A DNA stretch of 64,000 nt from Cristatella mucedo (GCA_009760855.2 WPIO01000039.1:3180501-3244500); one strand, 5' to 3'; shown: positions 1 through 12,244, counted from the first letter of the stretch. Notes: generated by a model from the letters alone, not told the origin. Translations and numbers: made by a program.

Positions 1-59
1 ATCGCGGCTCGCCAAATAGTGTAAGGTAGCAGTCGTCGGGATAGAAATGATCGTCGCTG

Positions 60-505
60 CCTTAAAGGGCTTAAATTAACCTCTCGGATGTAATGTATCT
101 AATGTAATGTATCTCCGTCTGTAACTCCACAAAGTCATAAAGACCATGTCGGTGTTACGCAGGAGAGTTTTGTATAGCGCACTCACAGCCTAAGCGGCTT
201 TCGGCACGCATTCGGTAGTCAACAGGCTTCGTTTCACGCAACAAAGAAAAAGTGGGAAGCATAGCAGAGTCAGGAGAGCAGTTGAGGTAGTGAGTAGCAT
301 GGAAGTAGCAGCTCAGGACCGCTGAAAAGGATGTGCCATAGTCGGCAGCAGGAGAGTAGTCAACGTTGCGTAAGAATTGTGGAAGCGAGTTCCACAGTGT
401 AGGACCTGCAGAGCTAAAGCTTCTGTCGCCAACGGTCTTTAAGCGGAGGAGTGGGACAGCTAATTTATTGTCCACACAGGACCCGAGGGCGCGAGCAGGC
501 TGAAA
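60..505 (-). mobile_element. LINE family A (CR1/L2-like), 3' end fragment
   Basis: Reverse strand encodes KLAVPLLRLKTVGDRSFSSA and PTLWNSLPQFLR, the C-terminal tail of a CR1/L2-like LINE polyprotein. It is nearly the same as the plus-strand copy at 28650-28970. The 3' end contains the family's CGGAGATACATTACAT motif. Confidence 0.85.
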
Positions 506-1640
506 TTGACGGATAACGCTGTAAAGGTGAAGACAAGTGAGACAAGACCCTTGAGGAGCTCAACAAACGAGGGCATGGTTGCATGGCTGCACGATTCCAG
601 ACCGTTACACGACACGACATTGGAGATTGAGTGTAACCGCACCGCAGAGTCTCGTCACTCAGAGCTGGATCATTTCTCTCAATCGCTCAGGTAGTACTTT
701 GAAGTCGATAACGTCGACGAAATGTCGTAATGATTTACTTTAATAAGTTGAGCCGTATCGAAGAAGTGTCGTTACCACTATTATTCTCTATCAAGGATGT
801 CACTATTTACAAGAAGTTATGCTTTGTTACTGGAATTGTGTCGCTTGAATTCAATTGGACATTTTCTTTGTAGAACATTCTTGTCCATATGCTCCACGAG
901 CAGCGGTTTAGCGGCATTGTTTTCCAAAAATCTCTGACAAATAATAAAACAAAGGGAGACTGAGCACAATTCTGTAGAACTAGATCATCAAATCCGGTCT
1001 ATGACCGCTTGGTCTTTTCAAATCACGTTCTTGTGAATTTGTACTCACGTTGACTGAAAACACTACAGCGTCACGACCCAAGTTTCGCGTTTGAGTCCGG
1101 AAGCAGGCAATTTTCATTGACAGCTGCAAGCTGATTAAATCCGCTAAACCTGTTCCGCTGCTATTTCAATGAGACTTCTGAGCAAGCTTTTTTAGTTTTA
1201 GTTTACCGTTTTCTCCCAGGCGTAGTGTCTGGTTTCACCCTCTGGATGTTTAATGCTCGGCAACGCTAATGACATGAAAATTACTGCAATGCAAGCACGA
1301 AAGTGTATAGACTATCCACGTTGTGCTCACAATTGCAGTCCGAAAAATTGCAATTTCTGGAGCAGGTTATATTTTAATCCACAATGACCAAGGTCAACTT
1401 TGGATTTGATACCAATCAAGGTCACAGTATACATTTTGGCTTTCTAATTTCGACAGTAGTAGTATACCAGCATTCGCTAGTAAAGACAAAATTAAGCTGA
1501 TTACGTTCACAAGTAATGTGGTCAAAATAAATAGAGCCTGCATTTTTTCTGTCACTTTATCTGTAAATACTGGATTTACACATTTGTTCAGTTCTGTTAG
1601 ATCTGCTCATTATTAATAATTTTTTTAATCAATATACTAC
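506..1640. other. No gene recognised
   Basis: AT-rich DNA between the LINE A fragment and the first visible PTB exon. An upstream exon of the SH2D5-like gene could be here but I could not recognise one. Confidence 0.4.
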
Positions 1641-1647
1641 GTTCCAG

Positions 1648-1722
1648 AACATTTTGCAGAAAAAGCCAGTAATTTTGATCATGACTGAAGCTGGAATAAA
1701 AGTGTGCGACAAACGAGGACAG
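1648..1722 (+). CDS. SH2D5: SH2D5-like exon: PTB beta strands
   Basis: Encodes NILQKKPVILIMTEAGIKVC, then DKRGQ, 25 codons in phase 0, ending CAG before GTGAGG. The acceptor could be 1646-1647 (gttccag) or 1658-1659 (ttgcag); both keep the frame. Confidence 0.7.
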
Positions 1723-4700
1723 GTGAGGGCAAGGATCGCAGCTCAGGCAATCCCGTTAGGGTCAACGAACGGTCACAAGTGCGAATTCACACTGACAACT
1801 TGTTCGATTGCTGACTTCTTTACATCCAGAGTGGTTGCGATGAAACTTCCAAGTTGTTATCGCCCCCAAGAAATATTAGAGCTTTTCGGTTTTAGCAGTA
1901 AATAATAGAAAATCTTGTACCAAGTCTTTTTGGCTGAATGCTTTTTCAGGTGCTATTCATGGCTCATGCTCTTCGACGCATATCCCACGCCATGTATGAC
2001 AACGTCAGCAAAAGGTTTGCATTCCTGGCGAGGGAACCGAAAGGTCATATATTAATACAATATTGCCACGTTTTCGTCTCAAAGGATTCTGAAAAGGTGA
2101 GAAAATTCAATTATAAATGTGCGTTGGACGCACTTCTTTATTTTGAGTCCAATCGGGTAGGGCAATATCGAGTGACTCCTCAATCTATAAACGAATTTCT
2201 ATCCAGGCGCTTAACAAAGCACTACAGGAGAAGCAATTAAATCAGAAAGAATTAGTGACAATAAACGTATCATTCTTTGAAAAACATGCATAAGCAAGTG
2301 ATAACTAAGAGTTAATGAAAAAATTTATCATGTATAGATAAGCATTCAACCGCGTACAAGTATCGCGCTTAGACTAACATGCAAAAATGCACAAGAAGTC
2401 GAAGTCATATTGTTAGAAAAACCCACTATACACAGCACAGTAGCAATAAAACCAAGTTGAACCTCGCTACGTTTTTTGCTTGTCCATTTGACTCGCATTT
2501 GACCTTCAGCCGCTGCCATCGAGAAAAGGAGACAGAGATAGAAAACTGGGCAGAGACAAAGACACGAAAACAGAAGACCGCGCGGAAACCAACCTTCGCC
2601 GCTCACGAGAAACCGCGGAAATCAACGAGAAAGCGCGGAAATAAACCTTTGCCGCTCACGAGACCCCTCAATCCGTTCACCGTCAAGTGGCCAACTAATT
2701 TCATTGCGAGCGTAATGCCAATTGGGCTGAATCTAGCGCCGAGTTGAAAATTAGCAGCACTGCCTGAGTGAACATAAATCTAGCTTGACGCTACAGTGCT
2801 GCCCCAGTAGGTCAGACGGCGCTGCGGAAGAAGAAAGAATGCATCTCTCCTCGCGTCAGGATTTTAAGAAACAACTTCTTGCACCGGCTGCTAATATTAG
2901 CTGGCTACTCGTGCGACAATGAAAAGGCACAGCCTGGGCTGCTACCAGACCAATGAAATGCGCACCTCAGGATTCTGCGGCAGTCCTTCTTCCTCCTTTC
3001 GCCGGTGCGCAGAGAAGACTTATAACTAAATGTGCTGACGCATTCTTCCTTGAGTAACGATAGAAAATTCGTCACTTAGCAACTCGGCAGGCTTCTTGGC
3101 CGGCTCTAGTTTTTACGCCTATCATTGCAATCTTGCATCCGAATATAGGACAATGCGCGCGTCTTTGCTGTGATAGGCGCAGGAAATCTACAATATCCTA
3201 TGCAACATCTTTACGACGGATCTGGAGAAGAAGTCAAGCCAAGAGAAAAAAAAGGCTCTCGGCGACGTCCTGGAGGAGCAGCTTGAGGAACAGCGCCGTC
3301 TTTTCTTGGAAGTGCAACGGCGCGCCGAAATAGAGCTGCGGAAATCGGAGCAATGCCGAAAAAATGCTACCACCACCGCTACTGGCGTCAACCTAGCCAG
3401 TCAGGTAGGTCCGGCGCGCAAATAAGCGATTCGGAAAAGTTGCTTTAGCTAACTACAACCACACGCTACGCACCTCGCAGCTCACTTAGATTGGCAAGAC
3501 TTTAGCTATAACATTGGCTCGGTGCCAAATTTCGGGACGCGTTCTGCACTGTGCTACGTTCAGGGACATCTGTCGGCCAAATGCGAAATTTCTTCTGGTC
3601 AAATAAATTACTGCAGACTCGTGAAGTGATGACAACTTTCAGCTATGTTGGAGTATTATTAGCACACGCAGTTAATGAATTTATTCTCACAAAGCTTAGG
3701 CGACTCTGAAAGTTTTGTTTCAAAAAACGCTCAATAAAAGTGCCCTGCAATCTCAAGGCTTGTTTGACACTGGAGTCATTGATTCCAGGCATCTCCTGGA
3801 ATCCTGCGTAATATACATTTAAAAGTGACTAGATTTTCTTGGTAATCACTAGCATCAAAACTTATGCGTCATCGTAGTGTCAGGCAATGCTCTTTCTATA
3901 AACTAACCCTAGCGGTACTATTTTCAAATTTTCGAACACTGTTCACATTCGATCCACTGCATCCGCTTTGAAAACAGCAAGTCAGGTAAACGTCTTAGCA
4001 AACGTCAAGCGAAGCGAAAACTAGAAGCAGGAAATCGAGGTCGACCGACCCAGACAAGGAACTGGCACGACGGAAGCACGACTCTTTCGATTCAGTGAAC
4101 TTTAACTCGGAAAACGAGACTGAATTGACAGCCAAGCTGATGCACAGTATATATCAGCACTTCAGTGCTGTCACTGAAATTTACCTTGTAAGACGATTAA
4201 ATTTACGTTTGTCTCGTGGCACGTTAAATGTATTCTGACATTCCTAGTACAATCCTGAATAAATAAACCACAGCTGTTCCCTACTGCATCATTAAAATGG
4301 ACCTCGCTCTTGAATTTGATTGTATACTCTTTAGCAATTAATGCAAGTATACAAAAATGTTCTTCATGCTCGCGCTTTCTCAGCACGTTCACGAAAGGTT
4401 ATGGTATGTCAGCCATAATTCTAATGGCAAATACGGCAATATTAGCTTCCTAACAGCTTTTAATACATAATAACAAAACTGTTGAATCGATCGCTGAAAA
4501 GGTCGCAGTATACCACATCATAATTGAAGCCTTTACTAATTACAACATCAATATGCATTACTTAGCATTAGCATCATCAACTGCTTTTTCTGAGTACCTA
4601 GGCGATACTGTTTGCTTATCGAAATGTTGCTGCGATTTGTTTCAGGACGATTCGAAGGGAGACAAAGTCGCTGAAAATAAAGTGCAAGTATTCTTTTATA

Positions 4701-7700
4701 GCGTATTTTTGCATCAGATCTTAATTAGCAATTTTTTTTAGATTAGGAGCTTAATCTATTCAAGATAGCGGCTCAGCTGCGTTTTGCTGAAATCTCGACG
4801 CATTGCCGTTAATATTGTGTTAGCACCGGCCTGCATTTTTTCCAAGTCAGTTTTTCAGATTATTTTCAGAACAGTACGCATCTATGAACATTGAAAATAT
4901 AGTAAGTACATTTTTCCGTACAAGCGTATGCATACCGAAAGTTTCGGACCTCCGCCATAAGTAGTAAATAGTACAATTTAAGATCTAGAATGGCGGAACC
5001 TTTATCGCTTCAATATTTAGACTCTTGCTTTCACGTTACTAAGTTTAACTTGCATGTAATTCCCAAAATATTCTCGGAATAGTCCTCGCCCTAAACCCAT
5101 CTAGAAGTTTTTGTTGCGGCTTGCTACGCCTTGGCCTTGCCGGAACCGACTAATCATAAGGGATGTTGAAGGGGCGTGTCTCTATACAGGACCTGCCGGG
5201 CAGCTTTAAGGGGGGCTGTAATGGGCTCAATATAATAAAAATATAATTCATTTGTAAAGCACCCTAAGAGAATTTAATCTCTATTCAAGCGCTTCACATA
5301 CGCCGCGGGGCTCGAGCCCACGACCAAGGTCATCAAATGCATTCACGTGGACCTCGGTCGTTTAAGGCGAGCGCTTGAATAACTTTGCCAAACAAGCGCG
5401 GCTTCCTCCTTTCTCATGTCCTTGGTTTTCAAGCGAGGTGCGTGAACGCGATCAGCTTTATCTGAGCTCAGACCATATTCGTCGAGTGCCGTACTAAGAA
5501 TTAGCTAAATCTGCACGGGTTTCGAAACTTTACGGATTGTTTACTCCCATAGCATTATATGTGCGGACGCAGGCGCCACTTTTTTCGTCTTGAGTGTATC
5601 TCCAGTTCTGAAAATGCATGCCTGGGATTATCTAGTTTGTCATTCACTGCAGCCTTCCACGGTTAATTCAATGCTGGGGCTGACGAGTCTTATTGAAAGG
5701 GCGAATCGGCTTTCTTCTCGCCGGCTGTTACTATGGAGTCCGGTGCCATTTGACTCTCATTCGATAGAACCACTGTCACGAGGGCTAAGCGATAATTATA
5801 AGGCAGGGGATTTTCCTGTACTGACTGCATTAAGTGCACTCACTAAATTTCCCGCGGCTTATATTTAGATGTAGTGGCAAAAAACGCAAATCTCAGGCAA
5901 CAAATGAACAAGATGTATAAGCTGAGCCACCAGCAGAGCCAATGTATCTCGATAGAGGCTATCCAAGCGATGTCAGCGCATCATCTGTTCCTTTGATACA
6001 AGAAGGATTGGACTTGTTAGTAGTGAGAAAAAACCCAGGTCTCTGGCACAAAAGGTAAGCATCTTAACAAAGGCCATTTGAATTGAAGTATTCGACAAAG
6101 TGAGAAGTAAAAGAAAGGATGCAAGCCAAGACCGTCATTATTAGATTCAAGATAACCAAACTGCCTTTTCCTGCTCTGATTTGGAGAAATGTCTTCAGTG
6201 CTCTAATATGACTGGTAGTGACTACAAAAAAACCAAAAAAACGGCTACCCCTATATCACTTGAAAGGAGTACGTGACAGTCGCTTTTCCGAGAGTCTAAT
6301 AATTATAAAAATAATAAGATATTTTTATAGCGTCATCACCCAACAATATCTCTTCAGTCATATCACATATGCTATAAGGGAAGCATGTCAATGTGTTTAT
6401 GGATAGCATGTACAGAGTCAGCACTCATAGGCACACAAATTAAGTTCACACGGACCCAGCAAATGCTGTGAGAAACATATACGTCTATAGCTTCTTTTTA
6501 AATGCCTTAAAGTCAGGGAATGTCTTTGTGTCAGTCCGGAGTGAGTTTCAGGTTTTGGAAGCATACGAGCTAGAAGACCAGTCTACCAAAGATTTCAGGT
6601 TGGCTCACTTCTTTTTATAAGACTTTGGCTATCCGAGACTTATATGAGGACAGTGACATGAAATTACAAATACACAGGATAAATAAAGCCGAGAAACTAA
6701 GGAAGGTTAAAATGGTAGGAACGTAAGCGAGCTAGCTGGTAATTAAATAAGTGCTGACATATCTTATATAGCACTAAAATGTGATAAGCTATCTAATTTA
6801 TAAAAAAAAGACCTATAAGAGTGACATTCTTGGTCTAGATCTACTGGTGAATATTCGAAGCTCTAGTTGAGATATTTCCGAGTGCTCTTATAAATGGAAG
6901 CCAGTTACAGGAGGATCTTTTTAAGTGTTGACTACCTCAGTGCCTGGTGTTCGGTACCCTACTCCTGTTATGAAAATAAAAAGCTGCGGAACAGATACGA
7001 GCTCCGAAATATTATTCAAGGTTTCTAAATTATATTGACATAAAACCAAAGATGCAACAACTTTGAGTTAGTCAGCTCCATTCATATTCCCAGAGCTAAC
7101 GATGTGCCAAGTGAGACAAAGTTAGAATACGCAAGGAGGGTTTCCTAGACCAGTGGTTCTCAACCTGTGGGTCGAGACCTCTTTGGGGTCGAACGACCCT
7201 TTCACAGGGATCGCTTAAGACCGTCGGAAAACACGCATTTACATATTTTGCGCACAATAATTTTAAGGTTGGGGTCGCCACAACATAAGGAACTGTATTA
7301 AAGGGTCTCGGCATTAGGAAGGTTGAGAACCACTGTCCTAGACAGAAACAGGTGAGCTAGCGATCCTAATAAAACTATCTGTTGAGAGTCCTCCATTGTG
7401 CTCTGTGCATTCACAGTACTCAGCCAGGGCCATGTTTTATCAGTATATGCTAACACAATCATGTTTAAATGCAAATAGATCAGCGCTTACTAGCCTCCTT
7501 AATGGTGATAGGTATGTTCTTATTTAAACATCGACGCAACTGTTGATGTGCTGTTTCATGGATAGTAAAAACTTTCCTTTTACGAACGCACTCTTTTTTT
7601 TTAGATCAGACGGAGCGCCAGCAGGGCAGAGTGATACCCTAGATGTCGGTGCGGCATCACTTACTGCTTTGAAAGAGGCGTGGTTTAAGCCCCAGCTCTC

Positions 7701-9483
7701 GAGGTCTGCAGACGATTTAAAGGAATCTCGGCGCATTCGCCTAAAAGGCCTAAATAGCGTGCTCATTCAGGCTGCCGAAGCGCTTCTGACGCGCCGCTTG
7801 CTGGTGCTTGTTAATAATAATAGTAGTAATAATAATATATTTGCATAAGTTCCTGGAGAATTTTTTCTCTCTATAAACGCTTTAAATAGGTAGACCCGCC
7901 GTTGGCCACAGCAAAAATTGAGCCAGTCGCTATTGACTGATTTCGATGTATAATTTCAGCACGGGTAGGGTTCAATATCGCTGCTGGCCCGCGTGACACT
8001 GCCGATTGACTTAACAGAAGGCTTTCGGTGTCGTGCCCGACCAACTACAGAGGCCGCATGCATTTACTGTATAGCTGGCTAGATTGGCGACTTCCTGTCC
8101 GTAGCGCCACTATTGGTGCACTTCGGCGTTATCAATGTCTTTGAGTAATTCCTCCCCGCCCCGCGGCCCATCATACAATGCCACTATAAGATTGGCAATA
8201 AAGGGTTCGTACTCAGGCCAATGTGCACAGCAGATCATCCTGCTTGAAAGCATCAAATTCTCCTGCTCTTGTGTTCCCTGTAGCTGCATGATTTCTGGCA
8301 GTTAATGAGACCAATCTTAATTGAGCAACTTATTTTAAAATGACCTTACAAAGATTAGGCTTTCTTAATTAGAAAAGGCTTGCGATACACTGGAAAATTG
8401 TGACTAGATACACGGGTCTCTCTAAACCTGAACCGCGTGCAAGATACGCTAGAAATACTTCGTGGCCGACCATTAACGCTTCCGGCACAATGAGCGGCTA
8501 TCATAAATCGCTGTTTAGATCTCAGGCTAACCAGCTTCTTCGTTCGGAGGAAGTTGGTGCTTTCGTCATTCGACCCAGCTCCATCCATAAAGGATCGCTT
8601 GTCTTATCTATGGTGGCGCCCAGGTCTATCAGAGCGTCGGGCATTTTGCATTATCTCATCGAAGCAAGTCAGAGTGGGACATTCAAGCTAAAGGTAAGAG
8701 CAGATAGCCGCTTGCGCGCTGCCCGAGCTGTGAAACTTTCGCTACGACTCGTCGCTCACGCAGCACTGTTTGGTCTGATTGCTGTAGCTACGGAAACCCG
8801 CTGTCTGATTTACGGTATTATTAGCTGAGCAGGATAGCCTACGTCCATTTCTTACTCGCTTAAGCAATGTTCATAATTTAAACTTAAGATATTTCTGCCC
8901 GCATATTTAATAGAGCGCTGGCATGCTAAACCAGCCAGATCAAGATATTAACGAGATTATTGAAGTTATTGAGTTATAATCGTTAGGATCAGGTTATGCT
9001 TTAATCCATGGCTTGGACCTTACAAATGCGATCGGAGGTCCTGGATAAGTCAGTTGCACTCCTCTTACGTATGGGGACAGATACGGCCCTCGCGAGCTGC
9101 GGAACATATGGCTATATATTAAGGACGGACATTTTATTAAGGTGTGGGTGGTTTTGATGGCTGCCGTACTCTGCTATCGTTGCCATACCGGTTTTCACCT
9201 GTGCGGCATCTACGAGTCGCTAGAATGCTTCGGGGAGCTGATTTCAGAAACTTTCGGTCCCGCGGCAGTGAAGCTTAGCACTGTCGCGAGGGTGTGCTTC
9301 GTGGTGCAGACGTGGTTCAGAGTCGCAGAAAACGTTCGCATGCCGTGGAAATGTTCGACGAGGAACCTTAACGATTGCGGTATGCTAATCTCTTTTTGGA
9401 TCGAGAAGAATGTTTATCTGTCTCGTGCTGTCTGCGTTTCGAAGATTCTTCTCGTGGATTTGATGAACAGCTGTCGACGATGA
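1648..9483 (+). CDS. SH2D5: PTB-SH2 adaptor protein, SH2D5-like (partial gene model)
   Basis: Exons on the plus strand encode a PTB domain, a coiled coil and an SH2 domain, the order seen in SH2D5. The strongest link is the PTB block VLFMAHALRRI, close to vertebrate SH2D5 (LLMAHALRRI), preceded by a matching VILxxxxxGxKV segment and followed by FAFLAREPKG and QYCHVFVSKD. The SH2 part has FVIRPSS and IYESLECFGELIS. SH2D5-type adaptors bind other proteins through the PTB domain and act in cytoplasmic signalling; that role is inferred from the family. The first PTB exons were not found and may lie left of the window or be unrecognised at 700-1640. At least one linking exon must be missing because the 7605 exon does not join in phase. 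A different PTB-SH2 family is possible. Confidence 0.65.
1950..2096 (+). CDS. SH2D5: SH2D5-like exon: PTB core
   Basis: 49 codons, phase 0/0, between ctttttcag and GTGAGA. Encodes VLFMAHALRRISHAMYDN, RFAFLAREPKGHILIQYCHV and FVSKDSEK, a typical PTB core that aligns with SH2D5. Confidence 0.85.
3183..3404 (+). CDS. SH2D5: SH2D5-like exon: PTB C-terminal helix and coiled coil
   Basis: 74 codons, phase 0/0, between gcgcag and GTAGGT. Begins EIYNILCNIF, fitting the amphipathic C-terminal PTB helix. It continues as a charged coiled coil (DVLEEQLEEQRRLFLEVQRR, AEIELRKSEQ). Confidence 0.75.
4646..4687 (+). CDS. Possible small SH2D5-like exon
   Basis: Follows a good acceptor (gatttgtttcag) and encodes DDSKGDKVAENKVQ in phase 0. 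The donors (GTGCAA at 4682 or GTATTC at 4688) are weak. Supported only by position, phase and coding-like composition. Confidence 0.35.
5228..5400 (-). mobile_element. SINE family S2 (tRNA-derived)
   Basis: On the minus strand, a tRNA-like B box (GGGCTCGAGCCC region) is followed by a tail with the hairpin AGAGATTAAATTCTCTTAGG and an A/T-rich end. Related copies at 12555-12720 and 32100-32260. Confidence 0.65.
6405..6600 (-). mobile_element. LINE family B 3' fragment, degenerate
   Basis: Reverse complement matches the 3' part of the 30837-31787 copy (ACCTGAAACTCACTCCGGAC; ACAGCATTTGCTGGGTCCGT region), with many substitutions and no intact tail. Confidence 0.55.
7151..7335. mobile_element. Short non-autonomous hAT transposon, SPIN-like
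   Basis: 185-bp element with perfect 16-bp terminal inverted repeats (CAGTGGTTCTCAACCT) and an exact 8-bp target duplication, TCCTAGAC, at 7143-7150 and 7336-7343. The 8-bp duplication is the hAT hallmark. The interior (GGGTCGAACGACCCTTTCAC; GGAACTGTATTAAAGGGTC) resembles, from memory, the short non-autonomous SPIN hAT elements described in tetrapods and some invertebrates. No transposase is encoded. Confidence 0.9.
7605..7803 (+). CDS. SH2D5: SH2D5-like exon: linker between PTB and SH2
   Basis: Follows a long T tract ending in tag and encodes SDGAPAGQSDTLDVGAASLT, ALKEAWFKPQLSRSADDLKE and a basic/helical tail AAEALLTRRLL. It starts in phase 2, which the visible upstream exons do not supply, so another exon must precede it. 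The donor GTGCTT is weak. No homology recognised; assigned by location and coding character. Confidence 0.5.
8373..8693 (+). CDS. SH2D5: SH2D5-like exon: SH2 domain, first half
   Basis: 107 codons, phase 0/0, from acceptor tttcttaattag to strong donor GTAAGA. Encodes SGYHKSLFRSQANQLLRSEE, VGAFVIRPSSIHKGSLVLSM and HYLIEASQSGTFKLK. The SH2 phosphotyrosine-binding Arg (beta-B5) is present in FVIRPSS at 8571-8573. Confidence 0.85.
9142..9483 (+). CDS. SH2D5: SH2D5-like terminal exon: SH2 domain, second half
   Basis: Phase 0 after acceptor ttttattaag, running to TGA at 9481-9483. Contains GFHLCGIYESLECFGELISE, which aligns with the end of the SH2 domain. About 15 residues at the start look like an insertion. 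There is no other AG before the conserved block. AATAAA follows at 9678. Confidence 0.6.
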   Translation: MWVVLMAAVLCYRCHTGFHLCGIYESLECFGELISETFGPAAVKLSTVARVCFVVQTWFRVAENVRMPWKCSTRNLNDCGMLISFWIEKNVYLSRAVCVSKILLVDLMNSCRR

Positions 9484-9677
9484 TCGTACCTACCTAGCCA
9501 TTTCTACTATTAATCCGTTGAGAATTAAACTTGTTACATTACAGTGCTGCGATCTTGGCCCATCTGCATATCAATCTACTCCGTGCTGTTATGAGCTTGC
9601 TTTGGTTGCTGAATCGTGATGTAGTAAAAGCAAATAGATTGAACTTCTAGTTTTGATTTGCTGTAACTTGATTACTC

Positions 9678-9683
9678 AATAAA
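9678..9683 (+). terminator. Candidate polyadenylation signal of the SH2D5-like gene
   Basis: AATAAA about 195 nt after the predicted stop codon at 9481-9483. Confidence 0.4.
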
Positions 9684-9699
9684 TTTTAGCTTTTAAACC

Positions 9700-12240
9700 C
9701 ATCTAACTGTACATTCTCAAGCCGAAGGTGGCCGAATTTAGACTGTGCGAAGCATGAAGAACAGCCCACTTAAGGGTCACTTCAGATAATATTTTATAAT
9801 ATCTAAGCCAGAGATAATGACATATTTGGTCCTTAATTTTATAGTAGTTCCTGAGATTCTGGGTTGGATTCTGCTTGTATGCTAACATGTTAGCCTAAAG
9901 ATTAAAACCAGCCGTACCCATGCAGGCTTGAGTATCATTTGGAACAACGAATCTTCGTGGAAGGGGCCCCATCATGATGACATCGCACCAACGTCGTGCA
10001 CATGGTCTGAAGTAGGCGTCTCTGCCTGCTAGCACTACCTTAATGATATTTTATACCACAGTCGTGTGGATATTATCACTAAAAAGGAAAAGCATAAGTA
10101 TTACTTACACCATTTCGACATGAAACTACAATGACTGACACATTGTGCTAATTTCCTAGCCGCTCATTCATTCAGAGAGACCGTGCATTTTATGGTTATC
10201 ATAGATGTAAAATACGAAAATTTGGAACTGGCGTAGTTCGTCTTAGTAAGGCTAAAGTTTAAAAAGGCACGCTTTACTCTTAATAATTAAAGGCTTACGT
10301 TAGCCCAGCGTCGCACGATAGATCAATGATGGTTTGAGGGTGCCGAAGTTTTAAATTTTGACTTTCGCATAGGAGACTCCGCGTCGTTAATAGAAGCGGT
10401 GAAATTAAATGGCCTTGACTTTTATTTTCAAGGACAGTATGCCAGCCGAAAACGCTACTAAGAGCTGTTTTAAAAGGCAAACCAGCTGGTGATGATGTGC
10501 CTACAGCCGCTCTGCAGTGATCATGCTAGCTGTTTCCCCCTTGATGGTTCGTGCTTGTCTCATTTTGCGTAACGCTAGGATCTTTAAATCGTCTGCTACT
10601 AGTGATATTGACAAGATAGCATTCTTTGTTCTGCTAAGGTACAGCCGGATGTTTTGACTTCATCCAATGTAAAAAAATACCGTGAAGATTTCATTGACCC
10701 TCCTCTACCATCGGGCCAACGTTATCTTTATTTACATTCTTATCGAAGTTGCCGGACGAAGCTACTTAGTGCTGTAAGAAATAGGTAGACAAACCGTCCG
10801 TTGGCCAGCATTGGGTCTCTTGACACAAATCGAAAGCATTTGCGCAGTGACGTCTTCTTAGCAACCAGATCATTTTCCCGCCCCTGTACTCGGCTAGAAT
10901 ATAAGATGCTCTTCACACCCTAGTGTCATTGGTAACCATACATACGGAAGAATAATGGGGCTGAAATCGTAAGCACGAATTTGTATGTCGGGATTCTCGC
11001 ATCCAATGGCCTTACCACTCGCTTCTTTATTCTTTTGCATAAACGAGAGAGGTCTTGGCGGTTCTCTGCTTAAACTGAGGCATTCTATGCTCCAATCTTA
11101 TGGATCACAAATCAAGTTTCCCATTGACATTCTTATGGTAGCATATCTGTACAGCTTCTAAAAACAATCCAAGAGAAGGGTCTAACAGGCCTTTCAGGGT
11201 TAAATACCAATCGAAAATGCTTATCAGTACGCAATTGCTGCTAGGCCTTAGTCGAAGGATTCTGGCCGCAATAATTTGACCGTGTAACAAATATCCTGCT
11301 TCGGTACCAATATGCATATGCCGCCGTCATGGCATTGGTGTACATTTACATATATTTCATGTGGCCACAAAACGTTTCTTTGCAGGGTCTCGACAAAGAC
11401 TGGCCTAGTCTGAAGTCACTAGTAGCTCACCACGCGCTTATGATAGACCTTTTGCCGTGCACCCTACTGACGCTGGCGTTATCTGGTTCCGAAGAAGGTG
11501 ACGATACACCAATACCGAGGTGGAGGGGACGCGTTCACGATGCGGAAAAATTGGACACGCCGTCTTCGATTCCAAAGATCTAAGCACTGAAAACGTAGAC
11601 GGACATGTTGCCAACAAGCTCTTATCTGCAAGTGTATTATTACAAGTGAAATCTAGTAAAAATTGTCTCTTATTGGTTAGACATTTTAAAATTTTGGTCG
11701 CAGTTCTCTCTGCACAGATTCCATTAGATTTTTCTGTAGTGGCCTAATGAATGGGTGACCATCGGCACATCCTCTCATTCTGTCAGTGGAGAACTCTTTC
11801 AGCGTCATCAGTATTCTCCCCCTCAAGCTCTTTATAATCAATTCGGTGTCAAGGTGATTCCAACATCAGCGGAGCACTCCTTGACATTTTAAAGTAAAGA
11901 GCTGACCTTCAGTTCCCTGTTATCATTCAATCCTTAATAAAGCAGTGCATTCTAATAAGTATTCGGTAGTTTTGTTAGTCAAGAAAAAGAAAATATATTA
12001 AATAAAATTGGCTTCGTACTAAAGTATGCATATTCGAAATTCGACCTCAAAAAAACTTGAGTAAGAAAGCAATGGAATCTTGGTCAGCCTCAAATCTTCC
12101 CATTGTTATCACTCCACTGTTTTCAGCGAGCAACCGAGAGCCGCTGGCAGAGAAGCTCAGTGGTGTGTGCGTGCGTGCGTGCGTGCGTTTTCTTTGTGAT
12201 CCCTGCATCTGGTGTGTGCATGCCTTGACGCGTAATTCTG
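9700..12240. other. Intergenic, nothing recognised
   Basis: About 2.5 kb after the SH2D5-like gene with only short spurious open frames and no splice-supported coding. A GT-rich simple repeat (GTGCGTGCGTGCGTGC) begins near 12165. Confidence 0.5.
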
Positions 12241-12244
12241 GAAT

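Noticed and set aside
5590-5868. Possible extra exon of the SH2D5-like gene (SLIERANRLSSRRLLLWSP)
   Set aside because: The acceptor phase does not link to the neighbouring exons and no homology was recognised; kept only as a possibility.
7884-10825. Short similarity AAATAGGTAGAC..CCGTTGGCCA at 7884 and 10779
   Set aside because: Too short and not extended on either side to call a repeat family by eye.
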